From NCBI GenBank assembly GCA_030151225.1, contig JASLEG010000168.1:1-8039 (forward strand): a stretch of 8,039 nucleotides of DNA, in the 5' to 3' direction. A program made the position numbers and the translations under genes. The notes beneath the pieces were generated by a model. The model was given only the letters and a program-made list of their open reading frames with translations, had not been told where the DNA came from and made no database searches. This stretch comes from Burkholderia sp. GTDB taxonomy: Bacteria > Pseudomonadota > Gammaproteobacteria > Burkholderiales > Burkholderiaceae. The stretch's first letter is position 1, and each line of letters starts with the position of its first letter. Shown one piece after another: positions 1 to 5,992 of the stretch.

Positions 1-395
1 GCGCGGCGATCCTGTTCGGCATCGCGCTGCTGGCCTCGGGGCAGAGCTCGACGCTGACCGGCACGATCGCCGGGCAGGTGATCATGGATGGGTTCCTGCA
101 GGTGAAGATCCCGTGCTACCAGCGCCGCCTGATCACGCGCGCGCTCGCGCTCGCGCCGGCGCTGATCGGCGTGCTGGTGCTCGGCGATGGCGCGGTGGGC
201 AAGCTGCTGGTGTGGAGCCAGGTGCTGCTGAGCCTGCAGCTGCCGTTCGCGATGTGGCCGCTGATCCGCTCGGTCAGCGATCGGGAGCTGATGCGCGGCC
301 ATGCGATCGGCTGGGCCTCGCGCGGTTTCGCGTGGATGCTGTTCGCGGTGATCGCGGGCACCAACCTGCTGCTGGTGACGGGCGTGATCGGCTGA
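1..395 (+). CDS. mntH: NRAMP-family Mn2+/Fe2+ transporter, C-terminal part (5' end outside window)
   Basis: The reading frame is open from base 3 and ends at TGA 393-395, giving the last 130 residues of an inner-membrane divalent metal transporter (Mn2+/Fe2+ uptake, usually proton-coupled). Near the start it carries ASGQSSTLTGTIAGQVIMDG, matching the conserved AGQSST-x-GT-x-AGQ segment of NRAMP proteins, followed by a basic R-R-L-I-T-R stretch and then SQVLLSLQLPFA, as in bacterial MntH. Three hydrophobic stretches follow the motif, as expected for the last membrane helices. NRAMP proteins are about 410-440 residues, so roughly two thirds lies upstream of the window. The ATG at 78 is an internal methionine inside the conserved motif and not a start. 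The family call is strong; the symbol follows general bacterial usage and metal preference is not proven. The end looks intact even though the next 600 bp are decayed. Confidence 0.9.
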   Translation, partial: AAILFGIALLASGQSSTLTGTIAGQVIMDGFLQVKIPCYQRRLITRALALAPALIGVLVLGDGAVGKLLVWSQVLLSLQLPFAMWPLIRSVSDRELMRGHAIGWASRGFAWMLFAVIAGTNLLLVTGVIG

Positions 396-428
396 CGCGG
401 CAAAGGGGGCCAGGCGCCGCACGCGCAT

Positions 429-735
429 ATGGCCCTTCGCGGCGGACCGGTATCGCGGGACCGTGACGCGCTTCGCAGGCGGGGGAGCGGGCAGATCCTG
501 CTGTTCTTCCACGGCGGCGGCTTCGTGATGGGCGGCGTGGCGACCCACGCGAGCCGGTGCGCGCAGATCGCCCGCACGCTCGACCTGCGGGTGTTGTCGG
601 TGGAGTATCGGCCCGCGCCCGCGCCGTCGCGTTGAGGCGACCGGCAACCTGCACGGCTTCGCCACGCTGCGGCGCTCGATCGGCTCGTTGGTCGGCTCGT
701 CGATCGGCTCGTCGGTCGGCTCGTCGGTCGGCGAT
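429..735 (+). pseudogene. Remnant of alpha/beta hydrolase (hormone-sensitive-lipase/family IV esterase type) with internal deletion
   Basis: A frame from about 429 to the stop at 633-635 encodes LLFFHGGGFVMGG, the oxyanion-hole HGGGF block of HSL-type esterases, then THASRCAQIARTLDLRVLSVEYRPAP, which matches the family's 'VDYRLAPEHP' block. Directly afterwards, from base 634 in the +1 frame, comes EATGNLHGFATLRRSI, which resembles the C-terminal HGF block carrying the catalytic His. Between these blocks an intact member has roughly 150 or more residues including the GDSAGG nucleophile block and the catalytic Asp, and none of that is present. The join also shifts frame and creates a stop. The C-terminal reading then runs into a 12-bp tandem repeat. 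The N-terminal part of the gene is also not recognisable upstream of 480. The remnant is therefore catalytically dead. Outer boundaries are approximate. Confidence 0.72.
682..729 (+). repeat. 12-bp tandem repeat, four copies
   Basis: Four consecutive 12-bp units occur at 682-693, 694-705, 706-717 and 718-729. The last two are identical (GGCTCGTCGGTC) and the first two differ from them at one base each. A degenerate partial unit precedes them at 671-681. In the plus frame that continues from the hydrolase HGF block, the repeat reads as G-S-S-(V/I). It lies inside the decayed hydrolase region, so replication slippage in non-functional DNA is the likely origin. Confidence 0.85.
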
Positions 736-830
736 CCGGCCTGGGCGTTGACGGCGCTCCGCACGCTGCCGGGCTCGCGGCTCGGCGCGCCGCTTCCCGC
801 CTGTCGATTGCGCGGTGCTCGGCGGCGTGA

Positions 831-989
831 CTCGCCAGCGTGTCGGGCTGGACGCCGTACGACGGCGTGTGGTGCCGCGGCTGGCCGATCGCCACCGTGC
901 TGCGTGGCCGGCCTGTGGTGCGCGACGAGGCGCTGGTCGGCGGCCCGTCGGGCGTGCCGCTGAAGTTCCTCGATCAGGCCGGCGCCTGA
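831..989 (+). pseudogene. C-terminal remnant of a dihydropyrimidinase/amidohydrolase-type gene
   Basis: Between an in-frame TGA at 828-830 and the stop TGA at 987-989, one frame reads LASVSGWTPYDGV, then CRGWPIATVLRGRPVVRDE, and ends VGGPSGVPLKFLDQAGA. This is the pattern of the C-terminal end of cyclic amidohydrolases (dihydropyrimidinase, hydantoinase, allantoinase): a 'S-x-x-x-WTPYEG' block followed by 'GWP-x-x-x-x-x-RG-x-x-V'. Intact enzymes have about 450-500 residues, and only about 50 remain. No start codon, metal-binding HxH block or catalytic core is present, and no matching upstream frame was recognised. The natural stop appears preserved, so the 5' part was probably deleted. The exact subfamily cannot be assigned from this short tail. 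Confidence 0.6.
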
Positions 990-1021
990 TTCCGACGCGA
1001 AGCTCGGGCCGCGTGCTGCGC

Positions 1022-1027
1022 TATGCT
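1022..1027 (+). promoter_or_regulatory. Possible -10 element upstream of the FAD oxidoreductase
   Basis: TATGCT lies 84 nt before the start codon at 1112 and matches four of six positions of the sigma-70 -10 consensus in an otherwise extremely GC-rich stretch. No convincing -35 hexamer is visible at 16-18 nt upstream, so this is only a candidate. Confidence 0.3.
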
Positions 1028-1050
1028 GCTGCCTGCCGGACCCGCATCGG

Positions 1051-1076
1051 CGAGGCGCGCATCGGCGCGCGCCTCG
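1051..1076 (+). other. Hairpin in the leader of the FAD oxidoreductase gene
   Basis: CGAGGCGCGC (1051-1060) and GCGCGCCTCG (1067-1076) are perfect reverse complements separated by the 6-nt loop ATCGGC. The stem has 10 bp, all but one of them G-C. No T-run follows, so an intrinsic terminator of the usual form is not supported. It could be a leader structure, an mRNA-stability element, or a residual end structure of the decayed upstream genes. The loop sequence is part of a short direct repeat, CGCATCGGCG, at 1043-1052 and 1058-1067. Confidence 0.5.
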
Positions 1077-1111
1077 TGCCTCGCACGCGGGCCGAACCGG
1101 GAGCAAAGCCA

Positions 1112-2254
1112 ATGACGGAGACGGTGGAGTGCGTCGTGATCGGCGCGGGCGTGGTGGGCCTCGCGATCGCGCGGGCCTGCGCGCAGCGCGGCTGGGAGAC
1201 GGTGATCGTGGAGGCCGAGACGGCGATCGGCACCGGCACGAGCTCGCGCAACAGCGAGGTGATCCACGCCGGCATCCATTACCCGGCCGGTTCGCTGAAG
1301 GCGCGGCTGTGCGTGGCCGGGCGCCGGCAGCTGTATGCCTACTGCGAGGCGAACCACGTGCCGCACCGGCGCTGCGGCAAGCTGATCGTGGCCACCGACG
1401 ACGCGCAGCGCGACGCGCTCGCCGCGATCGAGGCCGCCGCGCGCGCCAACGGTGTCGCCGACCTGCGCCGGCTCGACGCCGACGCGGCGCGCGCGCTGGA
1501 GCCCGCGCTGCACTGCGTGGCCGCGCTCGAATCGCCGTCCACCGGCATCGTGGACAGCCACGCGCTGATGCTCGCGCTGCTCGGCGACGCCGAGCGCGCC
1601 GGCGCGATGATCGCCTATCGCTCGCCGGTGGTGGGCGGCCAGGTGATCGCGGGCGATGGCGAGGCGGCCGACGGCGGCGGCCGTGGCGAGATCGAACTGG
1701 AGATCGGCGGCGACGAACCCGTCACGCTGCGCGCGCGCCGCGTGATCAACGCGGCCGGCCTCCACGCGCAGGCGGTGGCCGGTGCGCTGCGCGGCCTCGC
1801 CCCCGAATCGATCCCGCGCGCGCGATACGCGAAGGGCAATTATTATTCGCTGTCGGGCCGCGCGCCGTTCTCGCGGCTCGTCTATCCCGTGCCGGAGCCC
1901 GGCGGCCTCGGCGTGCACCTGACGCTCGATCTCGCGAACCAGGCGAGATTCGGGCCCGACGTGGAGTGGATCGACACGATCGACTACCGCGTGGATCCGG
2001 CCCGCGCCGAACGCTTCTACGATGCGATCCGGCGCTACTGGCCGGCGCTGCCCGACGCGGCGCTGCAGCCGGCCTATTCGGGCATCCGGCCCAAGCTCGA
2101 GGCGGCGCACGGCGGCGCGGCCGACTTCGTGATCCAGGGCGCGCCCGAACACGGCGTGCCCGGCCTGGTGAACCTGTACGGGATCGAATCGCCGGGGCTG
2201 ACCGCCTCGCTGGCGATCGCCGACGCGGTACTGGCGCGGCTCGATGCGCAATGA
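1112..2254 (+). CDS. FAD-dependent oxidoreductase, L-2-hydroxyglutarate oxidase-like (DAO family)
   Basis: A 380-residue flavoprotein predicted to oxidise a small hydroxy acid or amine. The N-terminal Rossmann fold has VVIGAGVVGLAIA (GxGxxG at residues 11-16) and the ribose-binding acidic residue E34 after VIVE. SSRNSEVIHAGIHYPAGSLK (about 44-63) closely resembles the conserved block of L-2-hydroxyglutarate dehydrogenase/LhgO proteins. NAAG at 213-216, GIRPKL at 324-329 and GIESPGLTASLAI at 357-369 are the C-terminal FAD-contact blocks of the same group. Length fits the family (about 370-430 residues). ATG 1112 is chosen because GGGAG (1099-1103) stands 8 nt upstream and the flavin fold starts at once; the longer frame reaching back to 815 would add unrelated residues over the amidohydrolase remnant. 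No signal peptide is seen, so it is cytosolic or membrane-associated. The next gene starts 25 nt downstream on the same strand. Substrate is not established: the broader COG0579 group also includes enzymes for other hydroxy acids. Confidence 0.9.
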   Translation: MTETVECVVIGAGVVGLAIARACAQRGWETVIVEAETAIGTGTSSRNSEVIHAGIHYPAGSLKARLCVAGRRQLYAYCEANHVPHRRCGKLIVATDDAQRDALAAIEAAARANGVADLRRLDADAARALEPALHCVAALESPSTGIVDSHALMLALLGDAERAGAMIAYRSPVVGGQVIAGDGEAADGGGRGEIELEIGGDEPVTLRARRVINAAGLHAQAVAGALRGLAPESIPRARYAKGNYYSLSGRAPFSRLVYPVPEPGGLGVHLTLDLANQARFGPDVEWIDTIDYRVDPARAERFYDAIRRYWPALPDAALQPAYSGIRPKLEAAHGGAADFVIQGAPEHGVPGLVNLYGIESPGLTASLAIADAVLARLDAQ

Positions 2255-2267
2255 CAATTCAACGAAT

Positions 2268-2271
2268 GGAG
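2268..2271 (+). promoter_or_regulatory. Ribosome binding site deciding the ABM-protein start
   Basis: GGAG lies 8 nt before ATG 2280. It favours that start over the in-frame ATG at 2244, which overlaps the end of the FAD oxidoreductase gene and would add a 12-residue extension unlike the ABM fold. Confidence 0.7.
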
Positions 2272-2279
2272 TGAAGACG

Positions 2280-2588
2280 ATGATTCACGAGATGGTGAAG
2301 ATCGAGGTGCTGGCGGGCAAGGAAACCGAATTCGAGGCCGCCGTGCAGCAGGCGGTGCCGCTGTTCCTGCGCTCGCGCGGCTGCCGCAGCGTGGAGCTGC
2401 ACCGCACGATCGAGCGCCCGGGCGAGTACCTGCTGCTGGTGCGCTGGGACACGCTCGACGATCACATGGTGCATTTCCGCAATGCGCCCGAGTTTGCCGA
2501 ATGGCGCGCGCTGGCGGGGCCGTTCTTCGCCTCGCCGCCGGCCGTGCATCACACCGAGATCAGGATCGGGCCGGCCACGCCGCAGTAA
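2280..2588 (+). CDS. Antibiotic biosynthesis monooxygenase (ABM) / dimeric alpha-beta barrel domain protein
   Basis: A 102-residue cytosolic protein made of a single ABM-type ferredoxin-like domain. The sequence opens with a beta strand (MVKIEVLAGKETEFEAAV), followed by a helix and the GC-x-x-x-EL-x-R-x-x-x-x-PGEYLLLVRWDTLDDHMVHF pattern with the typical 'W-x-x-x-x-x-x-x-H' spacing (W near residue 58), then 'FAEWRALAGPFFASPP' and a terminal strand. Members act as cofactor-free monooxygenases, heme-degrading enzymes or small dimeric proteins of unknown role. The name does not mean that an antibiotic is made here. It sits 25 nt after the FAD oxidoreductase and is very likely co-transcribed, so it may act on the product of that enzyme or dispose of a reactive by-product. 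Length is normal for the family. The specific reaction is unknown. Confidence 0.87.
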   Translation: MIHEMVKIEVLAGKETEFEAAVQQAVPLFLRSRGCRSVELHRTIERPGEYLLLVRWDTLDDHMVHFRNAPEFAEWRALAGPFFASPPAVHHTEIRIGPATPQ

Positions 2589-2627
2589 GCGCGCGGCGCT
2601 CGATACCGGCCGCATGACGGCATGACG

Positions 2628-2666
2628 ACGGGCCCGGCGGTGCGTGCGACGCACCGCCGGGCCCGT
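2628..2666. terminator. Strong hairpin between convergent genes, probable bidirectional terminator
   Basis: A perfect inverted repeat has 17-nt arms at 2628-2644 and 2650-2666. The loop TGCGA can close one more T-A pair, giving 18 bp. It begins 39 nt after the ABM stop and lies 20 nt beyond the citrate-synthase-like stop on the other strand, which is the classic place for a shared terminator. There is no clear T-run on either side (TCGCATTC on plus), so efficiency as an intrinsic terminator is uncertain; it could also work as a 3'-end stabilising stem. Confidence 0.7.
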
Positions 2667-2686
2667 TCGCATTCGGCCCACTTCTT

Positions 2687-3970
2687 TCAGCCCGCCGTCT
2701 TCAGCCGGAACACGCGGTTCTTCTCGAGCGTGCCTTCCGTATAGGCCTTCTCGTCGGCCACGGCCGGGCGCAGGTGTGCATCCTCGAGGGCCGGCCCGGT
2801 ATAGCGGCCGCGCGGCCGGATCACCTTGCCCACCCGCAGCTGCTCGATGCAGTGCGCGAGCAGGCCCACGCTGCGGGCGATCGAGAACAGCCCGAAGGCC
2901 GCGTCGGGCGGCAGCTTCAGCTGCGCGGCGAGGATCGCCAGTGCCACGTCGATGTTCGGCTTGAGCCCGGTGAGCGCCGTCACGCGCTCGATGAACGCGC
3001 CGAGCTCGCGCGGCGGATCGAGCCGCACCAGCAGCGCCTCGGCGCGCGGATCGCCGTCGGGATACAGGTGGTGGCCGAAGCCCGGAATCGGGATCGCCGA
3101 GCCCAGATGATGGCTGACCACGGGCTCCGCGCCGAGCCGCTCCACGTCGTCGAACAGGGCGCGCACGCGGCGCGAGGCGTCGCCGTGCAGCGGCCCCGAC
3201 AGCGTGGTGAGCCCGGTCAGCAGGCAGCCGGCCAGCGGCGCGCCGGTGGAGGCCGTGATGCGCGCGGCGAAGGCCGAGCTGGTGATCTCGTGATCGGCCA
3301 CCAGCACCATCGCGCGGCGGATCAGGTCCGCGCCGGCCGCGTTCTGTCGCCAGCCGGCCGCGAGCCGCGCGTGGGTCAGGCTCGCGCCGCTTCGGCTCGT
3401 GGCCTCGCCCGCGCCGAACGCCTGCGCCACGGCCGCCACCAGCCGGCCCGCCTCGGCGTGCAGCGCGCTGTCGAGGCGCCCGAGCGTGGAGTGGCCGTTG
3501 GCCGACAGCGCGGCCAGCATCGCGAACGCGCGGCGGCGGCCCGGCGCCTCGCCGGCGAGCTCCGGAGCCGGGGAGAAGGCCGGGTCGGCCCGCGCGGCCT
3601 CGAGGGCGAACGCGACCGGCGTGGGCGAATTCCACAGCAGCGCGGCCGTCTCCTCCAGCGTGGCCGTGTCGGCGAGCTGGATGCAGTCGCGGCCGCGATA
3701 CCAGGGCCGGCCCTTCGAGAAGGTGGTCAGGCCGCTGTAGATGCAGGGCTCCGCGCCGAAGATGGTGCCCGCCGCGAGCGCCGCGCGCTTGCGGCCGACC
3801 TGCTTCTTGCGGCACAGCGCGATCACGTCCTCGGCGCGATAGAGGCTGCGGCGCGGATCGTGCGGATCGGGCATCACGGCGATGTTGCCGCGGCTCGCGT
3901 AGGCGTAGACGGTCTGGGCGCGCACGCCGAGCTGGCGGGTGGCCTCGGCCAGGGTGATCCAGTTTGACAT
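2687..3970 (-). CDS. Citrate-synthase-family protein with N-terminal helix-turn-helix domain
   Basis: A 427-residue protein. Residues 1-55 form a MerR/HTH_17-like DNA-binding motif (WITLAEATRQLGV, then AQTVYAYASRGNI, then SLYRAEDVIALCRKK). The rest is the citrate synthase fold. Catalytic residues of the family are in place: H262 in GPLHGD, H300 in PGFGHHLYPDGDPRA and D341 in KPNIDVALA. ADHEITSSAFAAR (225-237) matches the conserved DHE block and IRPRGRYTGP (384-393) the C-terminal substrate/CoA block. By family knowledge such proteins condense an acyl-CoA with oxaloacetate or a related 2-keto acid; retained residues suggest activity, but the acyl-CoA is unknown. This is not the housekeeping GltA type, which lacks an HTH. 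ATG 3970 starts directly before the HTH; no strong Shine-Dalgarno is visible. It is last in the minus-strand run, 147 nt after the VOC gene. Whether the HTH binds DNA or is a structural relic is open. Confidence 0.9.
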   Translation of the reverse strand: MSNWITLAEATRQLGVRAQTVYAYASRGNIAVMPDPHDPRRSLYRAEDVIALCRKKQVGRKRAALAAGTIFGAEPCIYSGLTTFSKGRPWYRGRDCIQLADTATLEETAALLWNSPTPVAFALEAARADPAFSPAPELAGEAPGRRRAFAMLAALSANGHSTLGRLDSALHAEAGRLVAAVAQAFGAGEATSRSGASLTHARLAAGWRQNAAGADLIRRAMVLVADHEITSSAFAARITASTGAPLAGCLLTGLTTLSGPLHGDASRRVRALFDDVERLGAEPVVSHHLGSAIPIPGFGHHLYPDGDPRAEALLVRLDPPRELGAFIERVTALTGLKPNIDVALAILAAQLKLPPDAAFGLFSIARSVGLLAHCIEQLRVGKVIRPRGRYTGPALEDAHLRPAVADEKAYTEGTLEKNRVFRLKTAG

Positions 3971-4035
3971 GGCGGCTGCCGTGACGATGCGTGGAGAACG
4001 GGGGGAAGGGCGCCGGCGCGCGGCCGGCGAGGCCC

Positions 4036-4041
4036 ACTATA
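4036..4041 (-). promoter_or_regulatory. Possible -10 box of the citrate-synthase-like gene
   Basis: On the minus strand 4036-4041 reads TATAGT, five of six matches to the -10 consensus, about 65 nt upstream of ATG 3970. It stands out in the GC-rich 147-nt gap after the VOC gene. No good -35 hexamer is found 16-18 nt further upstream, so either an activator is needed or the match is chance. Confidence 0.35.
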
Positions 4042-4062
4042 GACCGCTTTGCGCCGCCACGC

Positions 4063-4087
4063 GCGCCTTCATCGGGCGCCTTCATCG
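4063..4087. repeat. Short direct repeat in the VOC / citrate-synthase-like intergenic gap
   Basis: GCGCCTTCATCG occurs twice, at 4063-4074 and 4076-4087, giving a 13-bp period. The repeat lies 22-46 nt upstream of the candidate -10 box for the minus-strand gene, so it could be a binding site at the -35 position or a simple slippage duplication. Confidence 0.6.
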
Positions 4088-4117
4088 CGAGCAGGCACCG
4101 AGCGCGGCGGCACGCGT

Positions 4118-4537
4118 TCAGTGGAACGCCATCTCCGCCGGGCGTCGCTCGAGGATCTCCACCACCACCTCGCCCGGCGCCTTCACGTAGCAGCCGCGCA
4201 CGCCGGCGCGGATCTGCTTGATCGGCTCCACGACCTGCGCGCCCTCGGCCTGCAGGTGCGCGAACGCGGCGTCGAGGTCGTCGACGCACACGCCGAAGTG
4301 GTCGATGCCCTCGCGGCGCGGCTGGTGCCTGCGCGCGCCGGCATCGGCCTCGATCGGCTCGGCGGCGTGGGGGGCCGCGGCCAGCTGCGTGATGAACAGG
4401 TCGAGGCCGGCCAGGCGCAGGTCCACGCGCCCGGGGCGCCGCACGATCTCGGCATTGAGGCAGCGCGCGAACCACGCGGCGGTGGCTTCGGCGTCGACGG
4501 AACACAGTTGCAGATGGTCCCACTTGAATTCGATCAT
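4118..4537 (-). CDS. VOC (glyoxalase/bleomycin-resistance/dioxygenase) superfamily protein
   Basis: A 139-residue cytosolic protein with two beta-alpha-beta-beta-beta modules of the vicinal oxygen chelate fold. Likely metal ligands are H8 (KWDHLQL, first strand), H80 (GIDHFGVCVDDLDAAF, second module) and E127 (EVVVEILER, last strand), with Q51 in FITQ as a possible fourth. This is the usual H-(E/Q)-H-E pattern. The length is typical of single-polypeptide dimeric VOC proteins. The fold serves glyoxalase I, methylmalonyl-CoA epimerase, extradiol dioxygenases and fosfomycin/bleomycin resistance proteins; no signature here separates these. It follows the MFS transporter gene by 40 nt on the same strand, so it is probably in the SDR-MFS-VOC operon and more likely metabolic (isomerase or lyase step) than a resistance protein. 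ATG 4537 precedes the first strand and has only a weak upstream GAG. Confidence 0.86.
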   Translation of the reverse strand: MIEFKWDHLQLCSVDAEATAAWFARCLNAEIVRRPGRVDLRLAGLDLFITQLAAAPHAAEPIEADAGARRHQPRREGIDHFGVCVDDLDAAFAHLQAEGAQVVEPIKQIRAGVRGCYVKAPGEVVVEILERRPAEMAFH

Positions 4538-4577
4538 GAGTCGGCTCGGGCAGGGTGAAGGGTTGAACGGCGGGACG

Positions 4578-5894
4578 TCAGAGTTCGATGCGCGAGAGCT
4601 TGCCGAGCAGCAGCGAGTACGACAGCGAGCCCGCGAGGCAGATCGCGCCCATCAGGTTCAGCGCCCAGAAGAAGTTGCCGGTGTGCTGGGTCACGTAGCC
4701 GATCATCAGCGGCGTGGTGACCGCGGCGATGTTCGCGGCGAGGCTGGTGATGCTGCTGGTCAGGCCCACGTACTGCTTCGGCGCGATCTCCGACACGGCG
4801 GCCCACGACATCGAGCCGATGCCCTGCGCGAAGAAGGCCACGGTCAGGATCGCGATCACGCCCTCGTTCGAGTGCACGAAGTTCACGAGCGCGATCGAGG
4901 CGCCCAGGAAGGTGCCGATCACGAGCGGCGCCTTGCGCGCGGCGGATACCGACACGCCGCGGCGGATGAAGAAGTCCGACGCCGCGCCCGCGATCAGGAT
5001 GCCGAGCGTGGCGCCCACGAAGGGCAGCGCCTGGAAGAGGCCCACCTTGATCATCGACATGTGGCGCGCTTCCACCAGGTAGGTCATGAACCAGGTGGTG
5101 AAGAACACCAGCAGCGTGTTGTTGCAGAACTTGCCCAGGCAGATCGCGAGGATCTGGCGATAGCCGAGCAGGCGCAGCGCCATGCGCCAGTCGAAGCGGG
5201 TGCGGGCCTGCGGCGCCGCGCGGCCGTCGTTGATGTACTGCAGCTCGGCCGCGTTCACGGCACGGTGCTGCGCCGGGTCGCGATAGAGGCGGTACCAGAG
5301 CACGCTGAACAGGATGCCGAAGGCGCCCGTCACGAAGAACACCGCGCGCCAGCCGAACGCGCTCGAGATCCACAGCAGCAGCCCCGCGAACAGCGGCGTG
5401 CCGATGTACTGGCCCATCACGTACACGCTGGTGGCGAAGCCGCGCTCCTGCACCGGGAACCACAGCGTCACGGCGCGCGCGTTCGACGGAAAGGCCGGCG
5501 CCTCGAGCGCGCCCATCGCCAGACGCGAGCCGAGCAGCATGCGGTAGCCGCTCGACAGCCCCTGGGTGAGCGTGGCGAGCGACCAGCCGAACAGCGACAG
5601 CGCATAGGCCACGCGCGAGCCGAGCACGTCGGCCAGCACGCCGGCCGGCAGCAGTGCGAACGAATAGGCCGCGCCGAACACGGCGAACAGCTCGCCCATC
5701 TGGATCCGGGTCATGCCCAGATCCCTCGACAGCGCGGGCGCCACGATGCCGAGCGCCGAGCGGTCGACGTAGTTGAGGATGGTGGCCACCAGCAGCATCG
5801 CCAGGATGCCGTAGCGGACCTTCGTGCGGGCGGCGCTGCCGGCGAGGCTCGTGGGTTCGTGCATCGCGTGCTGCCCGGGTTCGGCAACTTTCAT
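4578..5894 (-). CDS. MFS transporter, anion:cation symporter (ACS)-like
   Basis: A 438-residue inner-membrane protein with about 12 hydrophobic helices and a hydrophilic central loop (roughly 205-240). Features of the ACS group of major facilitator proteins (galactonate, glucarate, hexuronate and phthalate permeases) are visible: ILNYVDRSALGIVAPAL in the first helix (NYVDR at 41-45), LFAVFGAAYSF in helix 2, and the loop 2-3 motif GVLADVLGSR at 85-94. The region 125-146 (R-L-A-M-G-A-L-E-A-P-A-F-P and the following N-A-R and W-F-P) is also characteristic. It probably imports an organic anion with protons. AGGAGA 6 nt before ATG 5894 fixes the start; a later in-frame Met at residue 11 lacks such a site. 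It lies 98 nt after the SDR gene and 40 nt before the VOC gene, all on one strand. The substrate is presumably the compound handled by the neighbouring dehydrogenases (inference); it cannot be read from the sequence. Confidence 0.92.
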   Translation of the reverse strand: MKVAEPGQHAMHEPTSLAGSAARTKVRYGILAMLLVATILNYVDRSALGIVAPALSRDLGMTRIQMGELFAVFGAAYSFALLPAGVLADVLGSRVAYALSLFGWSLATLTQGLSSGYRMLLGSRLAMGALEAPAFPSNARAVTLWFPVQERGFATSVYVMGQYIGTPLFAGLLLWISSAFGWRAVFFVTGAFGILFSVLWYRLYRDPAQHRAVNAAELQYINDGRAAPQARTRFDWRMALRLLGYRQILAICLGKFCNNTLLVFFTTWFMTYLVEARHMSMIKVGLFQALPFVGATLGILIAGAASDFFIRRGVSVSAARKAPLVIGTFLGASIALVNFVHSNEGVIAILTVAFFAQGIGSMSWAAVSEIAPKQYVGLTSSITSLAANIAAVTTPLMIGYVTQHTGNFFWALNLMGAICLAGSLSYSLLLGKLSRIEL

Positions 5895-5900
5895 GTCTCG

Positions 5901-5906
5901 TCTCCT
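5901..5906 (-). promoter_or_regulatory. Ribosome binding site of the MFS transporter gene
   Basis: AGGAGA on the minus strand stands 6 nt before ATG 5894. It sets the transporter start within a frame that stays open for a further 304 codons upstream, across the SDR gene. Confidence 0.8.
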
Positions 5907-5992
5907 GTTCGTGGGCCGGCTGTGGTGCGCCGTCGTGCTGTCTCGCCGAGGCGCTTTGTTGTGGCGCCGGCCCGTGGGCGTCGCGCGCGGCC

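Noticed and set aside
682..729. CRISPR-like array
   Set aside because: Units are 12 bp, contiguous and without spacers, so this is a simple tandem repeat.
815..1111. N-terminal extension of the FAD oxidoreductase from GTG 815
   Set aside because: The extension overlaps the amidohydrolase remnant, resembles no domain, and the good ribosome site lies before ATG 1112.
974..2257. 427-codon minus-strand open frame
   Set aside because: Antisense shadow of the FAD oxidoreductase; the plus frame carries the full set of flavoprotein motifs.
2774..3967. 397-codon plus-strand open frame
   Set aside because: Antisense of the citrate-synthase-like gene, low-complexity Arg/Gly/Ala composition.
2259..4523. 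754-codon open frame on the minus strand
   Set aside because: It is a shadow of the citrate-synthase-like and VOC genes. Its translation is dominated by Arg/Ala/Gly/Pro with no domain pattern, while the other frame shows complete catalytic motifs.
5913..5973. Inverted repeat GGGCCGGC/GCCGGCCC in the SDR-MFS gap
   Set aside because: The arms are 8 bp of pure G/C separated by 45 bp, which is expected by chance in this composition and has no T-run.
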